From Sympetrum striolatum (Eukaryota > Arthropoda > Insecta > Odonata > Libellulidae), in NCBI GenBank assembly GCA_947579665.1, contig OX388350.1, positions 31,653,393 through 31,717,392 on the forward strand: DNA of 64,000 nt, given 5' to 3'. Made by a program: the position numbers and the translations under genes. Below, one piece after another: positions 26,611 through 64,000 of this stretch; position 1 is the first letter of the stretch; every line of letters begins with the position of its first letter. The notes below the pieces were generated by a model. That model was given only the letters and a program-made list of their open reading frames with translations. It did no database searches and was not told the origin of the DNA.

Positions 26611-29600
26611 TTTTGGATGACAACCTCAATTTAGGACATGAAGAGCAACCTGAACTAAAAAAGCATTGTTTCTAAACTGACGTGACATTACCATATTGTT
26701 CACAAAAATGTCTTATTTTTACATTTTATTAAATGGAATGAAGGCACTAATAGTCGATGTATCCTAATTTCCTTAGCCTTTGTAAAAAAATACATTCCGT
26801 GGAAATTGCTAAATTTTTTTAATTATTTAGTATGGCCTATTTCCACAAATTAAAGCTTGGTTATATCAGATTAATTTTCTCGAGATTAATTTTGTATACC
26901 TTTGAGCCAAATACGAAAATGGGTCATAAATTTCATTGTATTTTTATTGTTATGACACTGTAAACTATTATCATTTATTACCAATGTTTTTAACGTAGCA
27001 GAAACTCTAGTTAGTACTAATGTTATGCTATTCGTAGTATCATATGATTCCAGTCATAAAATCTCTAATTATCATAGATTGTAGGTTTTATTCTGAATTC
27101 TCATGTCAAAGGAGGCATTACCAGCTTTTTCCCATGTTATCGTCGTCAATTGAAGGAGTTGCTAGAATTTATCTCGAGCCTCAAGTAGAAGGAATCGCTA
27201 ACTTACAGGTCACTGCTGAACTTGCACCTTCGTCATAACGGTTTTCTTGCGGTGGTAATTCGTCATGCAGAAACTATGTGATGCGACGTCCTCTATTTAT
27301 TATGGATTACCTCTTGCTTTTTCTTACTCTATCCTGTGTCACCACTTAAGATGTATCATATCGGTTTACCCGTGTTGGAAATCCGCGAGGTCTGCGTATA
27401 TATCAATTGGTTAGTATCTTTTTAAAAGTTCGTTCCAGAAAATTTATTCATTATGAAAGTTCTTCAATATTCCTCAAGTTTCGCGCAGTTCAAGTCGAAT
27501 ATCTGCTATCTCCTGAAGACATTAAACACACACACTAATAAGAGTTAATTAACATTTCCGTTGCCTCCATAGTTTCGTTTATAGGTGGTCGTGAAATGTT
27601 CCTCTGCTAAGGTCACGCTAAATTATTTTCCTCTACTTTCACCATAATTTTCTTTTACGTCATAAATCATAATAAACTTAAAAGTATAAGTCATTGGCCC
27701 CCTTTGGAGTATAAATTACCAGAAAACTCAATTTTTCCAGTGCTGATAACTATAATTAAATGTAATCAATGGTACAAGCCGTGACTTGGTGGAATTCCAT
27801 ATCAATGGAAAAATGAAAAACTCACTTTGTAAAAATACCCTTGTGAGTTGAAACATGTCGCAGTAGAGGAAGAAATATATTTTGTGGAATTTTTACTAAG
27901 TGAGTTTTTCATAATTTCATTCATTATGAGTACCAAAGCTACAAAGCAGGTGATGGATTTTACGTAAAAGAAGTTTGGTAAGAAAATATTGAAACTTAAA
28001 ACTACTACTAGCCAAATTATTCCTAATTTTATTTGGTTTTTATATAATGTAAATGTTAAATTAACAAAGTGCTCAAGAACATAGTAATTGTATAAGTTAA
28101 TCAAGTGTTCTGCAATAGCCATAGCGTCAAAGCGACCTAATGACCTTTTCACAAAAGCATGTTGTCATCCATCGTCATATGACAATTATTGTTCGCTTAT
28201 TAAAGGTAATTAAGATTTCACGAAAGATCATTATGCTTCAACGTGGAAAAACCTCTGTCCTCAGTTATGATTCATCAACTGATGCTTCTCGGAAGAACAG
28301 GTGTCACTTAATGTTATCTCGTCAGCAATTAATTATCCTTGGCATGATTAAGATGGTTCCACTTGTCGCTTTCCGGGTTAGGGTGGTTGGTTTTATCAGA
28401 ATCTCAATTTGTAACTGCTCCAAATACTTGCTCGAATAAGGAGTTTAGAATAAGGAACATTACCTGGAAGAAATTGGAGGACCGATTGTGACGTTAATTG
28501 CAACTCATAAACGTTTAAACCGTGCTGAGAACAATTAGTAAGCCCTTCATGCTGCCACTGAAAAATTAACTTTATTACGGAGTTGCTTTATTCTCGAGAT
28601 ACAGCGAAACTTCTCCCAAGAGTGCCTCTCATAATGGCTGTTAATGTTGCACAGATCCATTTCTACTTAAATAACATTCTCAGAGCGTGAATATCCAAGC
28701 GTATGGAACTCCCATTTTTCTTCGCGGAAGAAACACGTTCTTCGGAAAGGGAGAGTCGTTTAATTTATTTACGAGCCATTAGCTGATTGCGCGTCATTGT
28801 CTGACGTCTTTTGCGCTAATGTTCGAAATTAACCATTCGGGAGCTCACCTCCACTCCGTTCGAGGATCCTCGAGCTCGTCCGATTCAAAGCGGAGCGTTA
28901 GATGGTTAATTTACTCGCGAAATTCGTTTTGGAGCACTCAAGTATATTAAAAGGAAGATCTCCTCGTTTTATGGCCCTCGTATCAATCGGTCGATTTCGT
29001 TTAAGCGCGTCATAATCGCCTCGAACCGTTGGAGGATGATGGACCCAAAGGGCAAATTTATCGACGCCCTTCTCCCAAAGTATTCGCCACGGTTTATTGT
29101 AGTCTCAGATAAAGGATTTTCCGTATTTACCCGTGAATTTATGGCTATTACCAACACGCAGATGCTTCACTATGATTCAGGAAGAATATGAGCAAAACAT
29201 GTACGGAAGGACTGAATTGGAAATGTAATTCTTTCTGTGTATCTCGGTTGCTATTCAACTTTAGGTGCTTTTTAGTACCGTGTTGGTTCGAAAGTATGAC
29301 TTACTTTTCAGGGGGCCATAATTTTTCATGAACAAGAATCTAGTTTTATACAGTTACATACAAAAACTCATTCAATTAAAAAGTATACATTTTTATCTAA
29401 TTTCAAATTTATTATTTATGTTTATTTCTTCAGTAATTACTTAATATTTAATAACTCCATCGTGTGTTTCAACAGATGAACTTCATCTTAGGGCAGAATA
29501 TACTGCTTAAGAACGTACTAAAAAATAATTTTATTATTAAGTTTTGGGGAAACATGGTGGTATCATCTCTAATTATTTAAGAGGTTATTGGTCTTATAAC

Positions 29601-30879
29601 TCTTTTTGTGGATTTAATAGTAACATTTAATGTTTTCAGAAAATTTAACCGTATAAGCAATGCGTGTTGTATTCTGGCCATTCTTTCTAACTGTTCAAAG
29701 ATATTGTTAGATTTTTAGTGTTATTTATGCACGTTTACTATATTTGTCCCCCTAGAATATCAATTTATTACCAATGATGGATTACAGAATTATTTATTAG
29801 TCAAAGTATCGTGGTAAGTGGCCAATTCAGAGAAAATTTATCTTTAAATATTTGGAATAGAGTCGTCCTGCTATATAGGTTTGAAACTGTCCGGCCAATT
29901 CTTTCGAAGTTGCGTCAGTAAATTTAGAGGTCATAAAATTGTATCCTTTAATAAGGAAGTGTAACATTTCTAAAACCGTTCGTTACAATTATCCCTGTTT
30001 TGTCAAAAACTTTTCTTCGTTTGGATGCGAATGTGCTTTTTGGGAAGACAACCTGTACAAAATAGTTCAGCAAAAAAACACGAAATACTTGTGCGAGAGA
30101 ATGGTAGTCTAAATTTAGGGGATAATTAATTTTGTCATCTCACTCATTCTGGCTATGTATGGCGTTCTTACTATAACACCGAATTTTGATGAATTTATAC
30201 CATCCTTCACACGGCAATACTTCCTCGTTCTCCGGAGTCTTTCGCTCCGCAATCCCTGGGAAGCAGCTCCGCTCGCAAAAATAAGCGACTTAAAGCGCCA
30301 CATCACGGAGGAAATGACAACCGTCACGGCCCCGGAAAAAAAGAAAGCGAGAGTTGATTTTCCAGCGGCTGTTTTATAGGGAGAGAGGTTTTTCTGCTCT
30401 CCGCGGCGCGGGTTGCATACCGGTAAGGCGCAAAGTACGATGAACTTGAGAGGGGGCTTTAAACTCGTCGGCGTCCTTTCCCCTCTCTGCCACTCCCTCC
30501 AGAGAGGTTCATCCTTGCCCTTGGGACCTCCACGCGTCCTCACCTGGCAAGGTGTGGTCACGAACTCCGAAAATGCTCCGCAGCCTTAATTCTTCGCGTC
30601 CGCACAATGGACGCGCCAAACGAACTCGCTTCATTATGCTGCGGGATGCGTAATGAAGCGGATCTGTTAAAGGGAGGCTAGAATTTAATTGAAGGAATAG
30701 AATAGATTTGATCCGAGCTCACGCACAGCGAATAAATTATATCAATTCGCGGAATCCGTTTTATTGACCGTCAAGGAACCCCTTTTTATATTGTAATTTT
30801 CATCTTTAATTTCGCCTTTCAATCTCGAGTATGCCTAATAAATAGCTAGTTAATATAATATTAGAATCTTTTAAGGACT
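26611..30879. other. non-coding, no recognised gene
   Basis: No exon homology on either strand. CpG-rich unique-looking patches occur at 28.7-29.2 and 30.2-30.7 kb. Open frames such as 30115-30561 (-) overlap a + strand frame and match no family. Confidence 0.5.
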
Positions 30880-30889
30880 TTTATAGTTA

Positions 30890-30985
30890 AGGTAATTTGG
30901 CACGTATGAGCCTGAACCGTGAATCGAACCCGAGACAGTTTTCACCAAATGCGAACGCACTTGGCTTTGCTGGAGTCTCCAGTCA
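30890..30985 (-). repeat. tRNA-derived SINE-like head
   Basis: On the minus strand, GGTTCGATTCA (+ strand 30920-30930) is a near-perfect B box. The sequence before it (gtgcgttcgcatttggtgaa) parallels the SINE heads at 26.5 kb (acgcgctcgcctttggtaat) and 62.3 kb. No clear body or tail can be followed. Confidence 0.5.
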
Positions 30986-33900
30986 TACTTTAGCATGAAA
31001 TGATATCTTAATATGCATGCACGAAGTCTAATTAAGGATATTTTCATTTGTTTTATACGTATTACCTGATTGAAGTGTATTCGCAATTTATTAGGCAAAA
31101 TAATGTAACAATCTCTAATTCTCTGCTTTTCTAATTCTTATTAAAAGACAATTTGAACAAATTGATGTTCAACGGTTTCATCCCTAGCGCCAAATTTGGA
31201 ACCAAAAAGAACGCCTTAAATTACTCAAACCTTCTTTCAAATAAATGTAACGTTTTCGGACGTAATTCCTTTATGCGGATTTGTTACGCCAGAAATTACG
31301 TATAACAAAATTAATATCTAAATTCATCGTTGAATTTTTCATGAAAACGTCAGCTTGCGAGTCCAATCAGTATGCGAGTGCAATACAATTTTGGTTGAGA
31401 TAGGTGTAATTTCAATGGAAGAAAGTGTGTCAGATATGACTCCTATTTCATCTACGGATAGAAGTTTATGAAAACAAAATTTCTATGCCTAACGTTGATA
31501 AAGTTGTCCTGTCGGTGTAAATCAGTGGCGTCCATACGCGGTTCGTTGAGCAATTCCGTGTCTCCCAGTACATTGCTCTTTCGTGAAGATTTCGTACAAC
31601 TTTATGCCAACCCTTGGTAACTGAAGCAGAGCAAATAATACTAGTTGAAGTGCATCATCAAATGTGAATTGCCGGATTTACTTTGCCAATCATTGTAATT
31701 GAAAAATGAGTCTATTTCGGATGAATTATTATCAGTTTCAAACGATGGCAAGATTCATAGTCTGCGGCCCGTGAATAGGTACTAATGCGGCCCGTTTGGT
31801 ACGGCAGCTTTTATACACGAGATTCAATTAAGATTTGTTAACCTTGATATGTTCAATACAGTCGGTAGAACCTGAAGATCCTCTCGTTTATCTTTCTTCT
31901 GGGATGATTTACCATTCTCTAAAGAGAAAGAGAGTTTTTTTTTAGTTTTTAAATTCCAACGGTGATCCTCATGAAGTAAGAGTTAAAAGAGGAACGTAGA
32001 AGGTAATCCTGACCGCGCGTGGAATGTACGATGTCGACAGAGCGAACCGAAACGTTTCGAAACACAATTCCGTTCCGAAGTTATTTTTTCCCGTTTTCTC
32101 ACCATCACGTCCCAGAGGGTGGACCAGGCCGGGTCTTCGGAGCGGAAGGAAATATATTAAGATCCGATTCTACCAGAGAACGCTTCGAGGGTGTGTGATT
32201 TTTTCCTTTCAGAGCCATCGTAAAGATCCTCCTCTATCTCGCAGTCACGAACTCAACCCCAGGAGAATGATGGGGTATCAAGCATTTTGGCCGTTAAAAA
32301 TGTGTTTACAGTTCGGCGTGGAAGTCGATTTTTCGTCCTTCTCGATAGAACCGGGAAATACCGGAGATAAATGCGTGCGGAGGTGTTACGAGTCGCAGGT
32401 ATTTTTCGGAATCAGCGTAAGAACTGCGCGATAACGGTTAGTGAGGGGAATTGACCCCCGAAAGCGTGATTTTTCCCCGAAAGGTTGCTCCCCACGGCCC
32501 CTCTTATTAATAGCTGAAGCTCATTATCTTCGGGTATAATTGATACCGTAGTTCTCAAGGAAGAGCTCTCTTCTCTCTCCACGCTCCGTCGCACATTTTC
32601 CTGTTATTTTTTTCGGGATTTTTCTTCGGTTAATTGATTAAAAGCGCGTCGTCTGCATTCGTTTCTGTCTCTGATGGAGTTGGTATATTTGGATCGGGGA
32701 TCGAAAAATAATGCCGTGGAAGCGTATTTCGTTTCACCCAAACACATTACGAATGCATCCGTTTCAATTGAATGCGGCCTCTCCAGTAGTTGTGGGTTTT
32801 CTCCTTCATGAATATAAAATAAATTTTGCTCCGTTAAATGTAGAGGCCATCCACTTGTAGGTCTTCTTTAATTTTCTATAACCTTCGGCAAGGTTAAATG
32901 TATGAAAAGCCTTACCGTTGCCCTTGGAACAGGTTGTTAACGTACGTCTGATTTGCATGCACTTAGCTTATTTTCCTCTGGTTGATTGCTTTGAATTTAT
33001 TTCTTTGTTTTAATAGTTAATTATATTATAAAACGACGCCGTAACAAGTTTTGGCGTCACGTTAAGGATTCCCATCCTGTATATAAATAAGAGAAAGCTT
33101 ACACTAGCAATTTTTTTATAAATCCTTCTTTTCGGGATATTAGCGATTGTGTTAATAAGAATCAATGCGTGTTTATCATTCCGGAACTAGAAGAGGGACA
33201 TTACAATTTAAAATAATACAAAAAGTTTAATATTTGACGTTGCTAAATGAGGACCCAATTTCCTCTTGCTTTCCCTGAATACGACAATGATTGCTGATTA
33301 TTATTGAGCCTAAGTGAACTTTTTTGCGTAAAAACTTATTTCGTAAATACTGGTAGCACTAATTCTAAGTGTGAAACCCGATACCAAAATTGCTGACGCC
33401 GCTGCAATTCGTGCCATGCTATGTGTTCGGTGCCAATATTCGTATACGTGACGTTGGCAAGGTCGTCAAAGAAGTTTGGCTCTTGTAGTTATGGTAATGA
33501 CGGTCTTTCCTTTCCATAAATGTTAGCTTCAGTAGGATTGCGTCCCAAGCATAGACCCAAAACTTTTGGCCCGAGATGCCATTATGGAAGAATCGGAAGA
33601 ATTCGGAGAAATGTTTCCCACCAGGGTGTTTCCTCAATTTCCTCGTTTCCTATTGTCCTAAGTTGCTGTCGCTCAGCAAAACTTTATCTCGAAATCTATG
33701 GAAGGGCCTAGGCTAGAACGTTGGTGGTGTTGCTCTCCGGAAATTGGAAATTTTGTGAACTGAATATTCTTCGTCGGCCGTTTGGCGCGAACTCTTTACT
33801 ATATCAAATAAAAAGGTAATGTTATTCAGCATGGAAATTTACTAAAATAGAATTTATTGATGTTCTTTGCCTATGAGAACTTTTCCCTCGGTATCTCTAA

Positions 33901-36229
33901 ATCTTTTCAATAATTTCAAGTAAATGTATTTCGTTAATGAATTTATTAAACGTAGGAAGAATAAACGGAAAATTGTTCTATCTTAAATGTCTAGTTGACA
34001 AATTTACAATAATTTATCAGTGTCTTTCATTTCTTAAAAAGGGCATAAATGCTTGATAATTTAAAACTATTCCAATCCTGATAAAAACCAGTTTGCCAGT
34101 TTGGCTCGATAGCGGTCTTAAATAAAGGTAATTTCTCCGAACTGAAGCTAATTTTCTGTATATCTAGGTTATGTGACATTTAGGTATTAACTGAAAGAAC
34201 TTCCAAAAAGATAGATACGGAGTGAAAACTACCGTTTATCATTCTATAATTTTTCGTTTTATTCTTTTCTAGTTATTCACATTCTGGTAATCTTCATAAA
34301 TATTTTACGTTTTGTCATTTTTCTAACTTATTTTCTGATTTATTAAGTGATAATTCTAAGCGGTAGTTCATATTCAAGGTAATTGTACTACTCAATCAAT
34401 TGCTTATTCACGCAAGGTGATTACATGTATGTCATTGCTTTTTAAAGTTTTATTTTTTATCGAAATCATTCGAGGTCTTAGCCATTTTTTCTTATATAGT
34501 TTATTGTATAGCATACATAAACCTATCTAAGAGATATAGTGATCACCTTTTCATAATGCATATTCTCACGTGATTAGTATTGCTTCGCCAATGGTGAGAT
34601 TTTCCATTTATCAAAGCGTGAGAACGAGTTGTGTGAGATTAATTACACGATAACACGACATTATTCCTAGTGCTTACATTGCAGTGTTCGCTTGTGAAAG
34701 CGTTGTTTGTCAAGCGGATGGTAATAGCGGAGAGAAAAGTAGAAGAAGGAATGCGAATTGTAAACATCGGACGTCGACCAACGCAATAATTGTCGCTGTT
34801 TGCTTTCGTTTGTCACCAGAAAATCGCCGAAGTGGCAAAACGAGGTCACGCTCCGAGAAAAAATTTCTTTTTGGAGAAGAGACCTAATAAAGATCTCCGG
34901 GAAAAGCAAAGGAAATTCACGGCATGTATGGTGAAGAGTCGGATTTTTACCTTCGCTCATCTCGTCCGTTAACGATGATTTCAGAGCTTAGGTAACGAAT
35001 TAAGGAGGAATTATCGACGAAGTTCCAAGAAGGAGGCGTATTTGCCCGATTCGATGCCTTTCCGTTACCCCTTTGATGCCCATTTCTTACAGGAAGTGAG
35101 CTCGAATTCCTGTTTCGTTTGAGTATGCATCGCGACTTGCAGAGTTTCCGGCGTGATGGTTCTCATGATCAGAGTTGCACCGTGACACATTTACTCGAGT
35201 TTAAACTCATTTTTGCTCCTCTTCCTGGTTATTCGATGCGTATTACTCAGTGAGCACGAGACTCACTTCGACTTCGACTTTTTGCGTCTATAGAAAAAAA
35301 GATGCCGTACGAAGTCTAATATCCATCACCTCTTTGAGTTGGATCCAAAGCAAGAAAATGCGGCTTCGATTGTAAAAATGATCAAGCTCTTAGTTGAATA
35401 GTTGGCGATGAAATATGACAAGATGTTAATATGTCAGGATATTTGTACTCTACCTTTTCAATTGAACTTTTTATTGAGAAATTTATTAGAAAAAATAATC
35501 CAAAAATCCAAGAAATGGAACGATGAGAATTTTCCATTTGCACTTGAGTAACTATTGACATAAAAGTTGAAACCTTCCTCTTCGGAAAAGTAATTCTAGA
35601 GGTAGGCGAATGATTATCAAAAAATGATTGCAGCGAGAAAGGAGATTTTTGGATGTGTCGATGATTGTATTCCCATTTATCGAAAAGTAGGTCAAATTGC
35701 GCATGACTTAATTAGCTCTTTCAAACAAGGTATTCTTTGGTGAAAGACTCCTTCAAATTGCTTTCGAGAAGACGCTGTTTTTGTTTTGATTCATCAGCTC
35801 TCCGTAATTTACCTCGAGTCCTCCTCGTAAATAATGTGGCGCAATTCTTAACTTACCTTCTCCTTGCGTATTTGCAAAAGTTTCCGCGAAGTATATTACG
35901 TATACTTCAATTTTCGAGCTGGATTCACTGACAAGATTATCTTCCTTGCGTAGTATTCAGGCGGAGGACCCGTTCGAAGCTTATTTCCTCCAACATTAGC
36001 TTTGGAGAGAGAATGAGACGCAATAGGCGAGATGAGGATTGAAGTAGTTTACCTTAGCTCTCCTCGCTAATTACTAACCAGAATGCTATGAGTGGATAAT
36101 ATCCACTTAAGTATAGCGCATTGACTCACATTGACACACATTCATAGCGCTCAATAAGGAATGATCAGGATGAATACCTTTACTGAGCGTCACTTGTATC
36201 TTATTAGTGTTTGTATAAGCACAGCTATG
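30986..36229. other. non-coding; possible decayed hAT fragment near 31.77 kb, dispersed repeat copy 2 at 36.03 kb
   Basis: No exon homology. Two gcggcccg motifs at about 31764-31795 resemble the terminal region of hAT elements, but no ends or target duplication are visible. CpG-rich patches lie at 32.0-32.6 and 34.7-35.3 kb. The repeat at 36030 is listed separately. Confidence 0.4.
36030..36170. repeat. dispersed repeat, copy 2
   Basis: It aligns with 24938-25100 in the same orientation (shared agatgagga, gtagttt and ctcctc blocks). It ends about 60 bp before the hAT element, so the two are probably separate insertions. Confidence 0.45.
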
Positions 36230-36237
36230 ATCTAGAC

Positions 36238-36629
36238 CAGGGGTGCACTCGTGGGTGATACGAGCGAAAGGCTCTCTGTGTTAATAAATAAAACTGTAAT
36301 TTGCAATGTCATTTCATTTTTTCCTTTATTATAAAATATTAATAATATACATTTATCTCCGTATATTTTTAAATAAAAATTAGCAATAAAAAATTGAAAT
36401 ATCTCTATATGTATTTATTGTTGTCTTGATAAAGGGTTGAAAAAACGAAATACAAGTGCGTTAATGATTAAATATGAGTTTTTCTCAGTAATTTAATGAA
36501 AATAAAACAAGCCATTGAGCACTTTTCCTAAAGTAAAAATACGTTTCTTAGAAAATATAGGGATCTTGGTAGGTACACTATTTTTTTATTTCAATTTGTA
36601 CGCAATTGCTAAAAGGTTGGAATCTCCTG
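36238..36629. mobile_element. short non-autonomous hAT element with 8-bp target-site duplication
   Basis: The element starts CAGGGGTGCAC and ends GGAATCTCCTG (reverse complement CAGGAGATTCC). These short imperfect termini are of the CAGGG type found in hAT transposons. An identical 8-mer, atctagac, flanks it at 36230-36237 and 36630-36637, the hAT duplication length. At 392 bp and with no open frame it depends on a transposase made elsewhere. The perfect duplication suggests a fairly recent insertion. Confidence 0.85.
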
Positions 36630-36637
36630 ATCTAGAC

Positions 36638-38492
36638 TAAAACAAGTCAGAGACGCATTTCCCTCTATATTATTTAACAAATAGGAATTAAAAATATACG
36701 ATATTCAAGATGTGATTGCAGAAACATCATTATCTTACGCTTAAGAAGTTTCTCGTCAGTTCAAGTCGTCCCCCGATCCGCTTGCGGTAATTTGACGTTC
36801 GAGTGGCAGGTTTTTTAATACGATTACGCATTTTTCATTCAGTTAAACACCATCGCGAATTTTCCTTCGTTTTGTTATATTATTCATGAGTTTTTGCCGA
36901 TAATTGTATTGTAACAGTAACCTACTTATTTTAATGAAGTCGAATTGTGAGTCATTAGGGATTGCTATCTCTTTTTCCGCTGTCAGCGTTACCGAGTAAT
37001 ATTACTCGCTGCTAAGAATACACGGCCTTTTCCAGTCGCGTATTTTTTGCAAACTTAGCGAAATAGCGGGTGCCGTTGAAAAACAGCCAAGTCATTTCTA
37101 CTCCCTTTCGGTATATTTTCTATGAGTCATTTTTGTTAAAAGCTACTTGAGTTTTAATACATTTCTACTTTGACAACACTTGGAAAAATAAATAATAGTA
37201 TAAAATTGTGTGTAACTTTTCCAGCGCTTTATTTAAGCTAGTAGTTATCATTGAACCATTGCTGGTAAACGAAGCAAATATCGAATTTTATAATTTTTCA
37301 CAAAAATCAAATAAGAGAAAGTCTTATTTCAATATAATAAAATAATACTTTTGTAGATTTATTTATATAATTGTTACTCTTGACTGTTCCAAGTCCACCA
37401 TACTAGAAAATGTAGTCTTTTACAAAAACGTACAGCTGTTTATACTACTTGATTTCCGAGACATTTAAATACCTCTTAAGCGATATGTTGGATGTAAAGT
37501 AAGTGTATTTTTTATTTTTTTTTTAGGGAAAATAGGAATTTATATATAATTAGAGGAAATTTCAATCTAGTGTTATTATGAATTAGTAAAATGTCTTTAT
37601 CCGTCAGAATAGTAATGGTTGAGCTTTAAATGTTTCCAGTTTACGAAGTGACGAAAACATAAGAGCTCTTGTAATTTTTTTAAAGTTTTTGCAAACCTTT
37701 TTTGTTTACTCAAAATTCAACATATGTCAAAACTAAATATACATGATTTTTCCAGCGATGATGTGACTTTATTTGTAGTGTCTGCATTATACATGAATTT
37801 TATTTAACTACATATTAATTGTTGTTGATATGACAATTTCTGTAACTTACTATTAACTTTAAGTTGTTTACTATATGTTATTTTTAGCTACTTCATTAGT
37901 GAAATGTTCCTGCATATCTTCAAATATTCTTTTCTGTCATCACCTTCTGTAGCTTCAGGTTCTTGCTGGAGTAGCAGTACTAAGGAAGTAATTCATTTTG
38001 TCCTCTTAAGCTACTGCTCATCATTAGGCTTTCCTTTGACCAGCAGCCTTTTTAAGATCTTCTTTTCATTCCTTGTCAAGACCAATTGGGTTTCATTTAC
38101 CTCCATTGTTATGTAATTGACTGAAGCATGCTTTGCATGTTTCTCAGAGAATAGGCAGCGTTAACAGGTTGAATAGACCTCCACACCTGCTATTATTAAA
38201 CTAACCTTTAAAACCAATGTTTCAAATATAATCTCTTACATATAAACTTCACTGAATCAGGCGAGGTGTTGTGGTAATCCATTTACTCCTCACTGAGTAT
38301 TTGTATCCTTATATCTCTCTTTAATTGAGGGAGAAAAGTATTCATTAAATAATGGATAATATTAGAAGTATAAAGTAATATGGGAAATGTTTTCTGACAA
38401 AATTATTTCATAACATGAATTTATATGAATCTAACCTTGAATTTATTTACACAATTTCATCTTTGATTTATTTGGTTTGTCTTACGTTTCAG
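36638..38492. other. 5' flank or intron before the first visible scrib exon; CpG transition zone
   Basis: No exon homology. CpG falls from common (36.7-37.1 kb) to nearly absent (from about 37.8 kb). A normal pyrimidine tract and tttcag acceptor close the stretch. Confidence 0.6.

Positions 38493-64000
<25,508 letters not shown>

Noticed and set aside
31764..31795. hAT remnant from repeated gcggcccg motifs
   Set aside because: Two short motifs without ends are not enough to call an element.

Overview
This is eukaryotic, almost certainly insect (at least arthropod), nuclear DNA. It is AT-rich, its exons have GT-AG introns, and it carries short mobile elements. The one gene I can support is scribble (scrib), the LAP-family (leucine-rich repeat plus PDZ) cell-polarity scaffold, on the + strand. 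It fills the right-hand 25.5 kb: 23 coding exons from 38493 to the right edge. All phases agree and the exons join into one uninterrupted frame of about 1,291 complete residues. The piece starts inside the LRR array (the last 13 or so of the expected 16 repeats). It continues through LAP-specific motifs, an acidic linker and PDZ1, PDZ2 and PDZ3, and ends seven codons into the PDZ4 exon. The N-terminal ~95 residues with the start codon and first LRRs, and the C-terminal part with PDZ4 and the tail, are not seen.

Positions 1-38492 hold no coding exon that I can recognise on either strand. I looked for conserved N-terminal scribble motifs (CNRQVE, VDKRHCSLP, LGLSDNE) on the + strand and did not find them. 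The simplest reading is one very long 5' intron (at least 38.5 kb), or intron plus upstream sequence. It contains CpG-rich patches (for example 5.5-6.2, 8.3-8.8, 19.4-20.2, 22.0-22.6, 25.8-26.6, 28.7-29.2, 30.2-30.7 and 32.0-32.6 kb). The 22 kb patch looks promoter-like, with an NRF-1/Ewg-type palindrome and a CACGTG box.

Mobile and folded elements: two related elements with terminal inverted repeats (2059-2461, 20247-20576); a short non-autonomous hAT element with a perfect 8-bp target duplication (36230-36637); two foldback MITEs inside scrib introns (40100-40244, 53798-53919); a palindrome around a tRNA T-arm (54267-54360); several tRNA-derived SINE-like copies (24.8, 26.5, 30.9, 56.2, 62.3 kb); one diverged dispersed repeat pair (24.9 and 36.0 kb); and a 28-bp hairpin with a 4-nt loop (9064-9123).

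The most striking large-scale signal is an abrupt fall in CpG at about 37.1-37.9 kb, just before the first visible exon. To the left CpG is common; to the right whole 300-base stretches have none. This is what germline gene-body methylation does in insects that keep DNA methylation, so it may mark the 5' edge of the methylated part of scrib. Two intronic foldback elements also place, or sit beside, extra splice-donor sequences next to real donors. I found no bacterial, viral, CRISPR or operon-like content.
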